Counted from the first letter of the stretch, positions 27,448 through 36,992 are shown. The stretch: DNA of 64,000 nt from Pedobacter sp. UBA4863 (GCF_002399615.1 NZ_DHDZ01000059.1:60794-124793); one strand, 5' to 3'. Numbers and translations: made by a program. The notes: generated by a model from the sequence alone, not told the origin.

Positions 27448-28236
27448 ATGCCACTAATAAGTGTAATTGTAACAACTTATAATCGTAGAGAACTTTTAGC
27501 CGAAACTTTAAGTTCTATTCTAAATCAAACTTTTCAAGACTTTGAACTAATAGTCGTCGACAATTTTTCAGACTACGATTTTTTTAGCCATATAGAGAGC
27601 TTTAACAGTTCAAAAATTAAAGCCTACCAGAATAATAATGAAGGTATAATTGCTGCTAATAGAAATTATGGGCTTACAAAACGAAGTGGAGATTTTATTG
27701 CCTTTTGCGATGATGACGATATTTGGCTACCTAATAAATTAGAGAAACAGATTGAGGTATTTAAAGCAAATGAAAAGGCTAAACAAATAATCTATACAGA
27801 AGTAATCTTGTTTGGTAGTGACACGAAACAACAAATATCAAATCGTAAGTCAATCCGGAATATTAATCAACTCATTAAAAGAAACCAAATCGCACTTTCG
27901 AGTACCTTGATTTCTTATTCAGATGTTATTAGTTTTGATGAAGACCCTACGCTAACTGCATGTGAAGATTTTTACCTTTGGTTAACTTTAGTCAAAAATG
28001 GATACTCATTAGTATATATTGAAGATCCTTTAATAAAATATCGAGTTAACAGTAATTCTGCGTACAACAAGGATGCTCATTTGTCTCACATCAAGACAAT
28101 TCATGCTTTGGTTAAATACACCTTAAAATTTGGGTTTCGGGACGTTAAAGTCTCAAGCTATATTTATGTGATTTATAGAGAACTCTTTAAGTTCTATTTG
28201 AAAAATCTAATAGCAAAGTTTAGAAGTAATGCTTGA
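27448..28236 (+). CDS. Glycosyltransferase family 2
   Basis: 262 aa GT-A enzyme. ISVIVTTYNRRELLAETLSSIL is the N-terminal nucleotide-binding strand, followed by DFELIVVDNFSD and IAFCDDDDIWLPNKLEKQ with the metal-binding DDD motif. Inverting family, donor unknown; acts on the lipid-linked repeat unit at the cytoplasmic face. It lies 11 nt after the reductase gene and overlaps the Wzy gene by 8 nt. Confidence 0.9.
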   Translation: MPLISVIVTTYNRRELLAETLSSILNQTFQDFELIVVDNFSDYDFFSHIESFNSSKIKAYQNNNEGIIAANRNYGLTKRSGDFIAFCDDDDIWLPNKLEKQIEVFKANEKAKQIIYTEVILFGSDTKQQISNRKSIRNINQLIKRNQIALSSTLISYSDVISFDEDPTLTACEDFYLWLTLVKNGYSLVYIEDPLIKYRVNSNSAYNKDAHLSHIKTIHALVKYTLKFGFRDVKVSSYIYVIYRELFKFYLKNLIAKFRSNA

Positions 28237-29455
28237 AAAACAAGATAAAGGCAATAAGGAAATAATATTTGGACAAAAAGTTGTTATTTATCTCTGTTTT
28301 TATTTTGGTATTGCGGCTATTTTAGATTTTTTTTTAAAAATTAAGTTTTTAGGTCTTTCTTTTTTTGTTACAATACTTCCTTATTCGCTTCTAGCATTTG
28401 TTTTCTTTAAAAATTTAAGAAAAATAAATGCGCTGCATAAGTTCCTATATGTAATATTAGTTGGGTTGTTTTTAATCATTGTGCTATTACGCTCATTATA
28501 TTATAATGAGAATCTGATAAACTTAATTGGTACGAATAGATATGTTTTTTTTGTGCCGTTAGTGCTAATGCTATTTGAAAGAATAAATTTTGATAACCTA
28601 AGAAATGTTAAAGTTTCCTTTTTTTTATTTATTATACTAGCCATTCATGCTGTAAATTCAGTTTTTTATATTTCTGGACTTCCATTTATAGAACATGTGG
28701 ATGTATTGGCAGATGACTATGTAGCATTTGGCAGATTTGGTGGAATAATGGGAGGCGCTAATGTGCAAGCAGTCTTTACATCTACTATTTATCTAATCCT
28801 AGTTTTGTCTAACTGGAGGATGTCATTGTCGAGATTTATAATAATTTCAATCGTCGCTATTGTTGCCGTTATGCCAACAGTTTCAAAAGGAGGGGCTTTA
28901 ATACTTTTATTCGGACTATCTTATTATGTTTTTAAAAATATAAGCTCAGGAAGTGTAGTGAGGAAAATAAGTTTGGTAACAATATTATCTATTGTTGTAT
29001 TATTTTTTATGTATGAGAGTTATCTTTCAAATTTAGGACTGTTATACACTGCTTTTTCTAATAGATTGGAAGCCGACGACATATCGTCGGGGAGGTGGGA
29101 GAGGCTAGATTACTTTTGGTCTATTATTAATGAAAATTTAGTTAGGTATTTTATAGGAGCTCCAGGTTCAGCATTAACCCAAGGAGGAAACGATGTAAGC
29201 GATAACGTTTTTACTCTTTTGCCTGTAAACTTTGGCTTTGTATTTTCATTAATATTTTTCTCTTATATGGCTATTATTGTCCGTAATTATTATCGTAATG
29301 CTTTTAATTTAAATCTGTTTTTGCTGACAATTTTTATTGTTAGCCTAGTAAATAACTCTATCATATGGACTGCGTGGAGTTATTATGTAATATTTGGTTT
29401 TTTCTATCTCCTACACACTAACAAGGTAAGCAAGGAGCTGGTAACTAATAGTTAA
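28229..29455 (+). CDS. wzy: O-antigen/capsule polymerase (Wzy-like)
   Basis: 408 aa integral membrane protein with about 10-11 hydrophobic helices and one large loop between about residues 270-300 (ADDISSGRWERLDYFWSII), the topology of Wzy/O-antigen ligase proteins. The S-G-R-x-x-x motif in this loop is common in these polymerases. It would join flipped repeat units in the periplasm under control of the Wzz protein at 8.3 kb. Sequence conservation in Wzy is low, so the call rests on topology and locus position; WaaL ligase is less likely in this setting. Confidence 0.8.
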   Translation: MLEKQDKGNKEIIFGQKVVIYLCFYFGIAAILDFFLKIKFLGLSFFVTILPYSLLAFVFFKNLRKINALHKFLYVILVGLFLIIVLLRSLYYNENLINLIGTNRYVFFVPLVLMLFERINFDNLRNVKVSFFLFIILAIHAVNSVFYISGLPFIEHVDVLADDYVAFGRFGGIMGGANVQAVFTSTIYLILVLSNWRMSLSRFIIISIVAIVAVMPTVSKGGALILLFGLSYYVFKNISSGSVVRKISLVTILSIVVLFFMYESYLSNLGLLYTAFSNRLEADDISSGRWERLDYFWSIINENLVRYFIGAPGSALTQGGNDVSDNVFTLLPVNFGFVFSLIFFSYMAIIVRNYYRNAFNLNLFLLTIFIVSLVNNSIIWTAWSYYVIFGFFYLLHTNKVSKELVTNS

Positions 29456-29474
29456 AATTAAATCATAGCCCTGA

Positions 29475-30551
29475 ATGAAAATCGCGTATTTGTTGCCCAG
29501 ACTTGATAATAAAAGTTCTATAACTCTATTTAAGGATTTAATTCCTAAGCTAAAGCAATTAAATAGTAATATCGAGATCGATATTTATTTTTTTGATAAC
29601 GAAGTGTCGTTGCATTTCCCTCATAAGACACATAAAATAGATTTTTTTTCAGGGTCAATTGCTTTAAATAATTACGATATTGTTCATTCCAGTGGTATAA
29701 GACCGAATGTGTATGTTTGGTTAAACAAATGGCGTTTCGGTTCTAATTCCAGATTTGTTACCACCATTCATAGCTTTATTTATGAAGATTTCAAAAATCA
29801 ATTTTCTTCATTTTTAGCTTTTTTATATACCAAGATGTGGCTTTCGCTTCTAAATTCTCAACACGCTGTAGTAGTACTCACCGAGGTAGCTAAGACTTAT
29901 TATCTTGATAAAATTAAATCGAGAATAGAAGTTGTCAATAATGGAAAAGGCCCCTTGCAGAACGATTTAATGTCTGAAGAGGATGTCAAACTAATGGAAG
30001 CCTTTGTTAGTAAATTTTCCTATGTGATAGGCACACATGCAGTTGTGTCCAAAATAAAAGGGTTAGATACAGTAGTAAAAGGTCTAGTGACCCTTAAAGA
30101 TTATTGTTTTGTTATTGTAGGGGATGGGCCGGAAGTTGAAAGTTTGAAAAGATTAGCACAAGAATTAAATGTGCAAAACAGAATTTTGTTTATAGGCTTC
30201 AGAAAGAATATAGGCTCTTTTTTTAGATTTTATGATATGTATGTAATGCCATCTAGGAGCGAGGGACTACCTCTAGCTCTTATAGAAGCTGTATCTTCTA
30301 GAACTTTCTGTCTCACTAGTGATATACCTACTTTTATCGAACTTTTTGAAGATGATGAGGTGCCAAAGTTCAAGCTAGATGATGTGGATGATTTTTGTAA
30401 GCAAATTTTGAAATATAAAGACAAATTTCTTATACAAGAAAGAATTGAAAAGGCATACATAAAGTACACCAATAGATACACCGACGAAGTTATGGCTAGA
30501 AATTATTATAATCTATATTTAGAACTTTGTAAGACTGTTAACAGTGCATAA
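29475..30551 (+). CDS. Glycosyltransferase, GT-B fold (GT4 family)
   Basis: 358 aa. The C-terminal half holds VSKIKGLDTVVKGL, CFVIVGDGPEVESLKRLA, FIGFRKNIGSFFRFYDMYVMPSRSEGLPLALIEA: the GT4 donor-binding domain with the E-x7-E motif (EGLPLALIE). The N-terminal half (MKIAYLLPRLDNKSSI) is the acceptor domain. Donor unknown. It is 19 nt after wzy and its 3' end overlaps the next glycosyltransferase gene by 8 nt. Confidence 0.9.
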   Translation: MKIAYLLPRLDNKSSITLFKDLIPKLKQLNSNIEIDIYFFDNEVSLHFPHKTHKIDFFSGSIALNNYDIVHSSGIRPNVYVWLNKWRFGSNSRFVTTIHSFIYEDFKNQFSSFLAFLYTKMWLSLLNSQHAVVVLTEVAKTYYLDKIKSRIEVVNNGKGPLQNDLMSEEDVKLMEAFVSKFSYVIGTHAVVSKIKGLDTVVKGLVTLKDYCFVIVGDGPEVESLKRLAQELNVQNRILFIGFRKNIGSFFRFYDMYVMPSRSEGLPLALIEAVSSRTFCLTSDIPTFIELFEDDEVPKFKLDDVDDFCKQILKYKDKFLIQERIEKAYIKYTNRYTDEVMARNYYNLYLELCKTVNSA

Positions 30552-31299
30552 GAGAGAGGTTTCTGTAATTATGCCATCTTATAATTCAGAAAGGTTTATA
30601 AGAAAGGCTATCGAATCTGTGTTAAAGCAAACCTATAAAGAATGGGAATTGATAATTATTGATGATTATTCAACAGATTATTCAAGAAGTATAATAGAAG
30701 AGTTTTGTAAAATAGATACTCGTATTAAATTAATTATAAACAGTCAAAATATGGGCGTTGCAGAATCTAGAAATCTAGGAATGAAAAATGCTCGTTTTGA
30801 TTATATCTCGTTTCTCGATTCTGATGATGTTTGGCATGAAAAGAAGTTAGAACTGCAATGTGCTTTTATGCAAGACAATAATTCGGCTATATCTTTCACT
30901 CAATATTATAGGATAAATGCTAATGGTTCTATAATCGGATCAGTAAACAGAGTGCCTGACCATGTTACTTATCAGAAGCTGTTGAACGGTAATGTGATTG
31001 CAATGTCGACCTCAATGTTTGATGCTAGGTTAGTAGACATAGTTTATTTCGATAAAATTGGGCATGAAGATTATCTGTTTTGGCTAAAAATGCTTAAAAC
31101 AAATGCACTTGCAAAAGGTTTAAATCATAAGTTGATGTTCTATCGGGTGCATTCCTCATCATTGTCTTCTAAAAAGTTTACCGCCGTTGGTTATACTTGG
31201 CGTATTTATAGAAATAAACTAAAGTTTAACTGGTTAAAAAGCGCATACTATTTTACTGTTCACGAAGTTAATGCGATAAAAAAGAGACTAGGTCTATGA
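30544..31299 (+). CDS. Glycosyltransferase family 2
   Basis: 251 aa GT-A enzyme: VSVIMPSYNSERFIRKAIESVL, EWELIIIDDYSTDYS, and ISFLDSDDVWHEKKLELQ with the DSDD metal site. WLKMLKT and the C-terminal FYRVHSSSLS resemble WcaA/WbbD-type repeat-unit transferases. The start is GTG at 30544, inside the end of the preceding gene; no upstream ATG fits. Its 3' end overlaps the epimerase gene as ATGA. Confidence 0.9.
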   Translation: MHKREVSVIMPSYNSERFIRKAIESVLKQTYKEWELIIIDDYSTDYSRSIIEEFCKIDTRIKLIINSQNMGVAESRNLGMKNARFDYISFLDSDDVWHEKKLELQCAFMQDNNSAISFTQYYRINANGSIIGSVNRVPDHVTYQKLLNGNVIAMSTSMFDARLVDIVYFDKIGHEDYLFWLKMLKTNALAKGLNHKLMFYRVHSSSLSSKKFTAVGYTWRIYRNKLKFNWLKSAYYFTVHEVNAIKKRLGL

Positions 31300-32180
31300 A
31301 AATGCTTTTAACAGGTGGAAGCGGCTTCCTAGGTAAAGAAATTACTAAATATTTTAAAAATGGCGATATAATCTCGATGGGTCGAAGTAATTCAGATATA
31401 ATTTGTGATTTATCTACTCAGATTCCAAACGTTTTGCCAGTAGATTTAGTTGTACATGCTGCAGGAAAAGCTCATTCCGTTCCAAATACAGACGCCGAGA
31501 AACAGGAATTCTACGATGTAAATGTAAAAGGTACAGAAAATCTTCTAAAGGGAATAGAACAAGCTTATTCTTTGCCAAAAGCCTTTATTTTTATTAGTTC
31601 AGTGTCAGTGTATGGTGCCGAAAGCGGCATAGGTATAGATGAAAACCAAGCTTTGGCTGCAATAGATGCTTATGGGCATAGTAAAATTCAAGCGGAAAAA
31701 ATTGTTGAAGATTGGTGTCTTGAAAACAATGTCATTTGTGGTATTTTAAGATTACCGCTTTTAGTCGGTCCTAATCCACCAGGCAATTTGGGAGCTATGA
31801 TTAAAGGAATCAGAAATGGCTATTATTTTAACGTAGGAGGTGGAAAGGCGAGGAAAAGTATGGTGATGGCTGATGATGTTGCCGCTATCATTACGAAGGT
31901 AGCCCAAGTGGGCGGTATATATAACCTTACTGATGGTACCCATCCTAGTTTCAACGAATTATCGGCACATATTTCAAACCAGTTAAATAAAAAACCCATA
32001 CTCAATATGCCAGTCGGTTTTGCTAAGACTTTGGCGAAAATAGGGGATTTGGTTCCGCAATTTCCATTAAACTCGAAAAAGCTTGAAAAAATCACTTCTG
32101 ATTTAACATTTAATGATGATAAAGCGAGGTCTATATTGGCTTGGTCGCCTCGTTCAGTTTTGGACTCTTTTAAGCTATAG
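31296..32180 (+). CDS. UDP-4-keto-HexNAc reductase/epimerase (WbpV-like SDR)
   Basis: 294 aa SDR. LTGGSGFLGKEITKYF, VHAAGKAHSVPNT, FISSVSVYGAE, AYGHSKIQAEKI (YxxxK) and RLPLLVGPNPPGNLGAMI are characteristic of the WbpV/WbgV-type reductases found next to a WbpL-like initiating transferase and WbpM. In Pseudomonas O6, WbpM plus WbpV makes UDP-D-QuiNAc; a related enzyme makes D-FucNAc. The adjoining wbpL- and wbpM-like genes here make the same role likely. The final hexosamine (Qui or Fuc form) cannot be told from sequence. Confidence 0.86.
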   Translation: MKMLLTGGSGFLGKEITKYFKNGDIISMGRSNSDIICDLSTQIPNVLPVDLVVHAAGKAHSVPNTDAEKQEFYDVNVKGTENLLKGIEQAYSLPKAFIFISSVSVYGAESGIGIDENQALAAIDAYGHSKIQAEKIVEDWCLENNVICGILRLPLLVGPNPPGNLGAMIKGIRNGYYFNVGGGKARKSMVMADDVAAIITKVAQVGGIYNLTDGTHPSFNELSAHISNQLNKKPILNMPVGFAKTLAKIGDLVPQFPLNSKKLEKITSDLTFNDDKARSILAWSPRSVLDSFKL

Positions 32181-32192
32181 CTATTGCTACCT

Positions 32193-32246
32193 TATCCCTA
32201 GGTCACAAGTAAAGTTTAAGTAGGGATAGAGTACTACGGGAGTACT
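32193..32246 (+). other. Paired hairpins between the wbpV-like and wbpL-like genes
   Basis: TATCCCTA at 32193-32200 pairs with TAGGGATA at 32221-32228. Right after it, AGTACT at 32230-32235 and 32241-32246 enclose a 5-nt loop. No U-tract follows, so this is not a classic terminator. It could slow or stabilise the transcript before the initiating-transferase genes. The 104-nt gap is the longest inside the right half of the locus. Confidence 0.4.
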
Positions 32247-32284
32247 AATCTATGCTTCCATAACAATTTTATTTTCAGGACTTA

Positions 32285-33259
32285 ATGCAAAATTCAATTC
32301 TACTTCTATATTTTGTTCTTTTTGTAATTTTAGAACTCATCTATTTCAAACTGGCCGACCGATTCAATATCATCGATAAGCCCAACCATCGTAGTTCACA
32401 TACAAGTATCACCATTCGAGGCGGCGGTATTATATTCCCAATATCAGTTTTGGTATATGCGATGATAAACAACTTTCCTTATCCTTATTTCGTAATTGGT
32501 TTGTTTTCCATATCAATCGTTAGCTTCTTAGACGATATCTTAACGCTAAACAATAAAGTGCGCTTAGGCATACATTTAAGTTCAGTATTGTTGCTTTTTT
32601 TTCAATGGAATTTGTTCAGTTTAAATTGGTATTGCATACTCATCGCTTTGATCTTTGCCATCGCTACTATCAATGCCTATAATTTTATGGATGGTATTAA
32701 CGGCATTACTGGCGGCTATAGTTTGCTTACTATAGGTACTTTATATTATATTAATGAAAAACTGGTAGCTTTCACTTCTCCAGAGCTTTTAATTGTAGTT
32801 GGCTTATCTTTAGTAGTATTCAATTTTTTCAACTTTAGAAAAAAAGCTAAATGTTTTGCCGGAGATGTTGGAAGTGTTGGCATGGCCTTTATTATACTAT
32901 TTCTTATAGGACAACTGATTATAACCACACAAAATTTGTCTTATATTTTATTGCTTTTGGTTTATGGAACAGATACTGCATTTACTGTATTATTTAGAAA
33001 AATAAGAGGAGAGAATATTTTTGTCGCCCATCGTAGTCATTTCTATCAATATTTGTGTAACCAGCTAGGATATTCCCATCTTCTGGTGTCTTCTTTATAT
33101 ATAGCGGCACAACTATTGCTGAACGTTGCATTGATATCACTAAATCATGATATGATGAATTATTCTATGTATTTATTTTTAGCGTTCATTTCCATTTATC
33201 TCCTCTTACGTTTTAAACTCGAGGGAAAGCAGCAGCTATTAATGTCCTACAAGTACTAA
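32285..33259 (+). CDS. wbpL: Initiating glycosyl-1-phosphate transferase (WbpL/WecA-like)
   Basis: 324 aa polytopic membrane protein of the MraY/WecA (GT4-like PNPT) family, with about 10 helices. IDKPNHRSSHTS, GGGIIFPIS, the acidic FLDDILTLNNKVRLG loop, NAYNFMDGINGITGGYS and CFAGDVGSVGMAF, and the C-terminal HRSHFYQYL are typical. It should transfer HexNAc-1-phosphate (UDP-QuiNAc or UDP-FucNAc) to undecaprenyl phosphate, starting the repeat unit. The C-terminal HRSH matches the WbpL-type rather than MraY motif. Confidence 0.93.
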   Translation: MQNSILLLYFVLFVILELIYFKLADRFNIIDKPNHRSSHTSITIRGGGIIFPISVLVYAMINNFPYPYFVIGLFSISIVSFLDDILTLNNKVRLGIHLSSVLLLFFQWNLFSLNWYCILIALIFAIATINAYNFMDGINGITGGYSLLTIGTLYYINEKLVAFTSPELLIVVGLSLVVFNFFNFRKKAKCFAGDVGSVGMAFIILFLIGQLIITTQNLSYILLLLVYGTDTAFTVLFRKIRGENIFVAHRSHFYQYLCNQLGYSHLLVSSLYIAAQLLLNVALISLNHDMMNYSMYLFLAFISIYLLLRFKLEGKQQLLMSYKY

Positions 33260-33315
33260 TGTAATAATTTTGATGGAATATAAATATTATTGTACCTTAG
33301 TTAAAATTAGCTGCT

Positions 33316-35256
33316 TTGTTTGGTAAAATAAATATCGTCCCTCGTTGGATCATCTTCCTTCTCGATTTAGGCATTTGTGCCATATCGCTAACTATAGCCT
33401 ATACCGTAAAACTAAATTTAGAGTTATCGGCAATAGATCTGGTAGAGTTTAGTAGGAATATTCTTATTGCTGCCACCATAAATACCATTGTTTTTTTTAA
33501 TGTAAAAACCTATGCAGGTATCATCCGTTATACCAGTGCACAAGATACATTCAGGATACTCTTTTCCGTAATCATTAGTAATGGTCTGTTTGCATTGCTG
33601 AATTTTGCGATTACCGCTTTTGGGCATGCTCCCTATATCTCTAATACCGTTTTAATTGTCAACCTACTTACTTCTTTCCTTCTATTAATTTCCTATAGGG
33701 TATTGATCAAATATTTTTTCATGTACATTAAAAACCTAAACCTAGACAAGCGTAAAGTAATTGTATATGGGGCAGGCGAAGCTGGTTTGGCTACCAAAAG
33801 AACTTTTGACCATGATGGAAAGGTAAATAAAACCATTATGGCTTTTGTAGATGATGATGAACGTAAGGTAGGTAAAGCCATTGATGGGGTTAAAATTTTG
33901 AGTGCGCAGCACTTAGAAAAATTAATTATGGATCATGAGGTTGACGAGGTGATTTTTGCCTCATACACCATTCCCTTAGAGCGTAAAAATAGAATTGTAG
34001 ATGTATGCTTGGAGCATGATGTAATGGTGTTAAATATACCACCTGCAGATGCTTGGGAAGGCGGTAAGCTCAACAAGTCGCAAATCCAGACCATAAACAT
34101 TGAAGATCTGTTGAACCGCAAACCTATAGAGATTGATGTGCAGGGCTTGCAGAACCAGTTGAAAGACAAGAGAATATTAATCACGGGTGCTGCTGGCTCT
34201 ATTGGTAGCGAAATTGTGCGTCAGCTAATGAATTTTGAGGTAGGGTTGATTATCCTTTGCGATCAATCTGAAACAGCATTACATGACATCTATCTTGAGC
34301 TGGAAGAAAACCACAAAAACAATAATTTTCATGCGTTTATTGGCGATGTAAAAGATGAAAAGCGTATGGTGCATTTGTTCGAGATGTATAAACCGCATTA
34401 CGTTTACCATGCCGCAGCTTATAAGCATGTGCCATTAATGGAGGATAACCCTTGCGAGGCCATCAAGAATAATGTGCAGGGCACTAAAATGATCGCAGAT
34501 CTTTCGGTGAGGTACGGGGTACAAAAATTTGTAATGGTTTCTACCGATAAGGCCGTAAACCCGACCAATATTATGGGGGCTTCTAAACGAATTGCGGAGA
34601 TTTATGTACAATCACTTAGTAATTCGTTAACACAAAAAGACTTTGTGTTTAGCAATGGATTAAGCTATATCAATGATTTGGATGTTAAGCCCATTACTAA
34701 ATTTATTACGACTAGATTTGGAAATGTATTGGGCTCAAACGGTTCGGTTATCCCTCGCTTTAAACAGCAGATAGAAAAAGGTGGCCCTGTTACGGTAACA
34801 CACCCCGAAATTACCAGATATTTCATGACTATCCCAGAAGCATGCCGTTTAGTTTTAGAAGCTGGCTGTATGGGCAAAGGCGGAGAGATTTTCGTATTTG
34901 ATATGGGGAAATCGGTAAAAATTGTAGAGTTGGCTAAAAAAATGATCCGCTTGGCAGGATTAATCCCAAATCAAGATATTAAAATTCAATATTCTGGCTT
35001 GCGACCTGGCGAAAAACTGTTCGAAGAGCTTTTGAATGATAATGAAAATACTTTACCTACCCATCATGAACAAATTATGATAGGCAGAGTGAGAGAGTAT
35101 GTTTTTGATGATGTGGAGCGCCAAATTTACTCCTTGATCAATTATGCAAACATAAATGATGACAGGCAGGTAGTGATAGGAATGAAGAAGTTAGTAGTCG
35201 AGTTCAAAAGTAAAAATTCCGTTTTCGAAGAGTTAGACGGAGCAATTAATGACTAA
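33316..35256 (+). CDS. wbpM: Membrane-bound UDP-GlcNAc 4,6-dehydratase (WbpM/CapD/FlaA1 family)
   Basis: 646 aa. Four N-terminal helices (about 10-125), a first Rossmann domain (VIVYGAGEAGLATKRTF), then the SDR domain starting near residue 285 (ILITGAAGSIGSEIVRQL), STDKAVNPTNIMGASKRIAE and RFGNVLGSNGSVIPRFKQQ. The catalytic Tyr position is Met (MGASK), the SMK triad known for large WbpM-type enzymes. It makes UDP-4-keto-6-deoxy-GlcNAc for the WbpV-like reductase. Start: TTG at 33316; the in-frame TAG at 33298 excludes an upstream ATG. The 3' end overlaps the next gene by 8 nt. Confidence 0.94.
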   Translation: MFGKINIVPRWIIFLLDLGICAISLTIAYTVKLNLELSAIDLVEFSRNILIAATINTIVFFNVKTYAGIIRYTSAQDTFRILFSVIISNGLFALLNFAITAFGHAPYISNTVLIVNLLTSFLLLISYRVLIKYFFMYIKNLNLDKRKVIVYGAGEAGLATKRTFDHDGKVNKTIMAFVDDDERKVGKAIDGVKILSAQHLEKLIMDHEVDEVIFASYTIPLERKNRIVDVCLEHDVMVLNIPPADAWEGGKLNKSQIQTINIEDLLNRKPIEIDVQGLQNQLKDKRILITGAAGSIGSEIVRQLMNFEVGLIILCDQSETALHDIYLELEENHKNNNFHAFIGDVKDEKRMVHLFEMYKPHYVYHAAAYKHVPLMEDNPCEAIKNNVQGTKMIADLSVRYGVQKFVMVSTDKAVNPTNIMGASKRIAEIYVQSLSNSLTQKDFVFSNGLSYINDLDVKPITKFITTRFGNVLGSNGSVIPRFKQQIEKGGPVTVTHPEITRYFMTIPEACRLVLEAGCMGKGGEIFVFDMGKSVKIVELAKKMIRLAGLIPNQDIKIQYSGLRPGEKLFEELLNDNENTLPTHHEQIMIGRVREYVFDDVERQIYSLINYANINDDRQVVIGMKKLVVEFKSKNSVFEELDGAIND

Positions 35257-36883
35257 AAAATTAATGAAGAAGTATACTATAATGGCCAGTTTAATGGCCT
35301 TTTTTGTTTTTAGTGCAAAAGCGCAGGAAAATAACACTGCAAATCAAAATATCTTACACGATTATCAACTCTATCAAAAGCTAAATAGATCAGTTTACGA
35401 TACCAAAACTAAATTCCATTCTTCAATTAGGGGATTTTATGCAGATGATATGAAGTTGAAATCTGCTTATGATTCTTTAATGAATTATGGTACCGACACA
35501 CTGAATAGGAGAAGCTGGGTTCATCGCAAGTTGTTTCAAGAACATTTAATTCAGTTTAAAACTGATGAATATAATATCTTTGCTGACTTTCTTGCTGATT
35601 TTCAGATTGGTAAAGATTTTAAATCTGATAGAAGTACGTGGTTAAATACTCGTGGTTTTCAGGTAGGAGGCAATGTTGGGGAGCAATTTTCATTCTATTT
35701 AAATGGTTTAGAAAATCAGGGCAAATTTGCAACTTATGTGAATGATTATATAGTGGCTAACCAAGTTGTGCCTGGGCAAGGTTATGGTAAGCTAAGTACT
35801 GAGCAACAAGATTGGGCCTATGTAACCGCCTTGCTTTCTTATACGCCTAATAAATATTTGAACTTTGCCTTGGGTTACGATAAAAACTTTGTAGGCGATG
35901 GTTATCGTTCGGTACTCCTATCAGATGTATCATCTAATTACTCGTTTTTTAGAATGAGGGCAAGTTTAGGGAGCTTACAATACCAAACCATTTATGCTTA
36001 TATGTTAGATCCTGGCGCACCTAAATTAACCAATGATAGAAGACTAGGCGATAGAGGGAAATGGATGGCTGCACATTATTTAGATTGGAATGCAACGAAT
36101 AGACTATCGGTAGGTTTCTTCCAAGCGGTAACTTGGGCCGATGCCGAGGTAGAAGGGAAACGGGGTTTCGATTTTAATTACATCCATCCTTTTATTTTTA
36201 CTAGGCCAGTAGAAAATACAAATACCACCTCGCCAGATAAAATGCGCCTAGGACTAAATGTAAAATACGAGCTATTGAAAAAAACAGCGTTGTACGGACA
36301 GTTTATGTTCGACGAATTTACTGCCAAAGAGTTTTTTAAAGGCGATGGCTATTGGGCAAATAAATGGGCCATTCAGCTAGGACTTAGAGGAGCCGATTTG
36401 TTCAGCATAGCTAAATTGAACTATTTGGCCGAGTTTAATACTGCCCGACCTTATACTTATGCGCACTTTGACCGGCTTTCTAACTATTCCAATTACAGTG
36501 AGCCACTAGCGCACCCGTATGGGGCCAACTTTAGAGAGTTTTTAGGCTTGTTAAATTATAGCGTTAAGAAATTCGATTTTCAAGGGCAAGCTTTATACTC
36601 GGCTTACGGCTTAGATCCCGCAGGGGCAAATTACGGTAAAGATATTTTTAAGAGCTATAATACGCGTTCTGTACAATATGGCAGCCATGTTGGCCAAGGT
36701 ATTTTAACAGAGCTTTATATGTTGCAAGGAAAAGTGGCTTATTTGCTAAATCCAAAATATAATTTAAGGTTAGAGCTAGGCGGGGTGCTTAGACAAGAAA
36801 AAAATAGTTTGGTGAGCCATAAAACGGCCATGGTTACTTTTGGGTTAAAGACCAGTTTTAGGAACTTGTATTACGATTTCTAA
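35249..36883 (+). CDS. Outer-membrane beta-barrel, Wzi/RemB-like capsule or gliding protein
   Basis: 544 aa. A signal peptide (from the second Met at 35264: MKKYTIMASLMAFFVFSAKAQ is the likely form) leads into a protein rich in aromatic, alternating beta strands (for example FALGYDKNFVGDGYRSVLL, SVGFFQAVTWADAE, YNLRLELGGVL) ending in Phe (YYDF), as in outer-membrane barrels. Such proteins occur as Wzi-type capsule assembly factors and as RemB-like proteins in Bacteroidota. Its overlap with wbpM places it in the polysaccharide operon, so anchoring or assembly of the surface polymer is the best guess. A strong terminator follows. Confidence 0.72.
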   Translation: MTKKLMKKYTIMASLMAFFVFSAKAQENNTANQNILHDYQLYQKLNRSVYDTKTKFHSSIRGFYADDMKLKSAYDSLMNYGTDTLNRRSWVHRKLFQEHLIQFKTDEYNIFADFLADFQIGKDFKSDRSTWLNTRGFQVGGNVGEQFSFYLNGLENQGKFATYVNDYIVANQVVPGQGYGKLSTEQQDWAYVTALLSYTPNKYLNFALGYDKNFVGDGYRSVLLSDVSSNYSFFRMRASLGSLQYQTIYAYMLDPGAPKLTNDRRLGDRGKWMAAHYLDWNATNRLSVGFFQAVTWADAEVEGKRGFDFNYIHPFIFTRPVENTNTTSPDKMRLGLNVKYELLKKTALYGQFMFDEFTAKEFFKGDGYWANKWAIQLGLRGADLFSIAKLNYLAEFNTARPYTYAHFDRLSNYSNYSEPLAHPYGANFREFLGLLNYSVKKFDFQGQALYSAYGLDPAGANYGKDIFKSYNTRSVQYGSHVGQGILTELYMLQGKVAYLLNPKYNLRLELGGVLRQEKNSLVSHKTAMVTFGLKTSFRNLYYDF

Positions 36884-36913
36884 GCGGGCACTTTTTAAAA
36901 CTTAATCAACTAG

Positions 36914-36947
36914 AAAGTCTTCAGTTTTGCTACTGAAGACTTTTTTT
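36914..36947 (+). terminator. Intrinsic terminator ending the polysaccharide locus
   Basis: AAAGTCTTCAG at 36914-36924 pairs perfectly with CTGAAGACTTT at 36933-36943 across an 8-nt loop, and a T-run continues to 36947. Thirty nt after the barrel gene, this is the strongest terminator in the window and marks the end of the locus. Confidence 0.88.
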
Positions 36948-36960
36948 GTGTTATAAAACA

Positions 36961-36992
36961 TTTGTATTGCCCATCAATAATGTCGATTTTTG
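36961..36992 (+). promoter_or_regulatory. Candidate Bacteroidota-type promoter for the SPOR gene
   Basis: TTTG at 36961-36964 and GATTTTTG at 36985-36992 are 20 nt apart, close to the -33 TTTG / -7 TAnnTTTG pattern (one mismatch). It lies just after the terminator and about 44 nt before the next start codon. Confidence 0.4.

Noticed and set aside
18457..31299. Mobile elements in the AT-rich core
   Set aside because: No transposase, integrase or IS-like terminal repeats; composition alone does not show a mobile element.
32285..33259. MraY (peptidoglycan) identity for the PNPT transferase
   Set aside because: HRSH-type C-terminal motif and position beside wbpV- and wbpM-like genes fit WbpL/WecA; there are no mur genes nearby.
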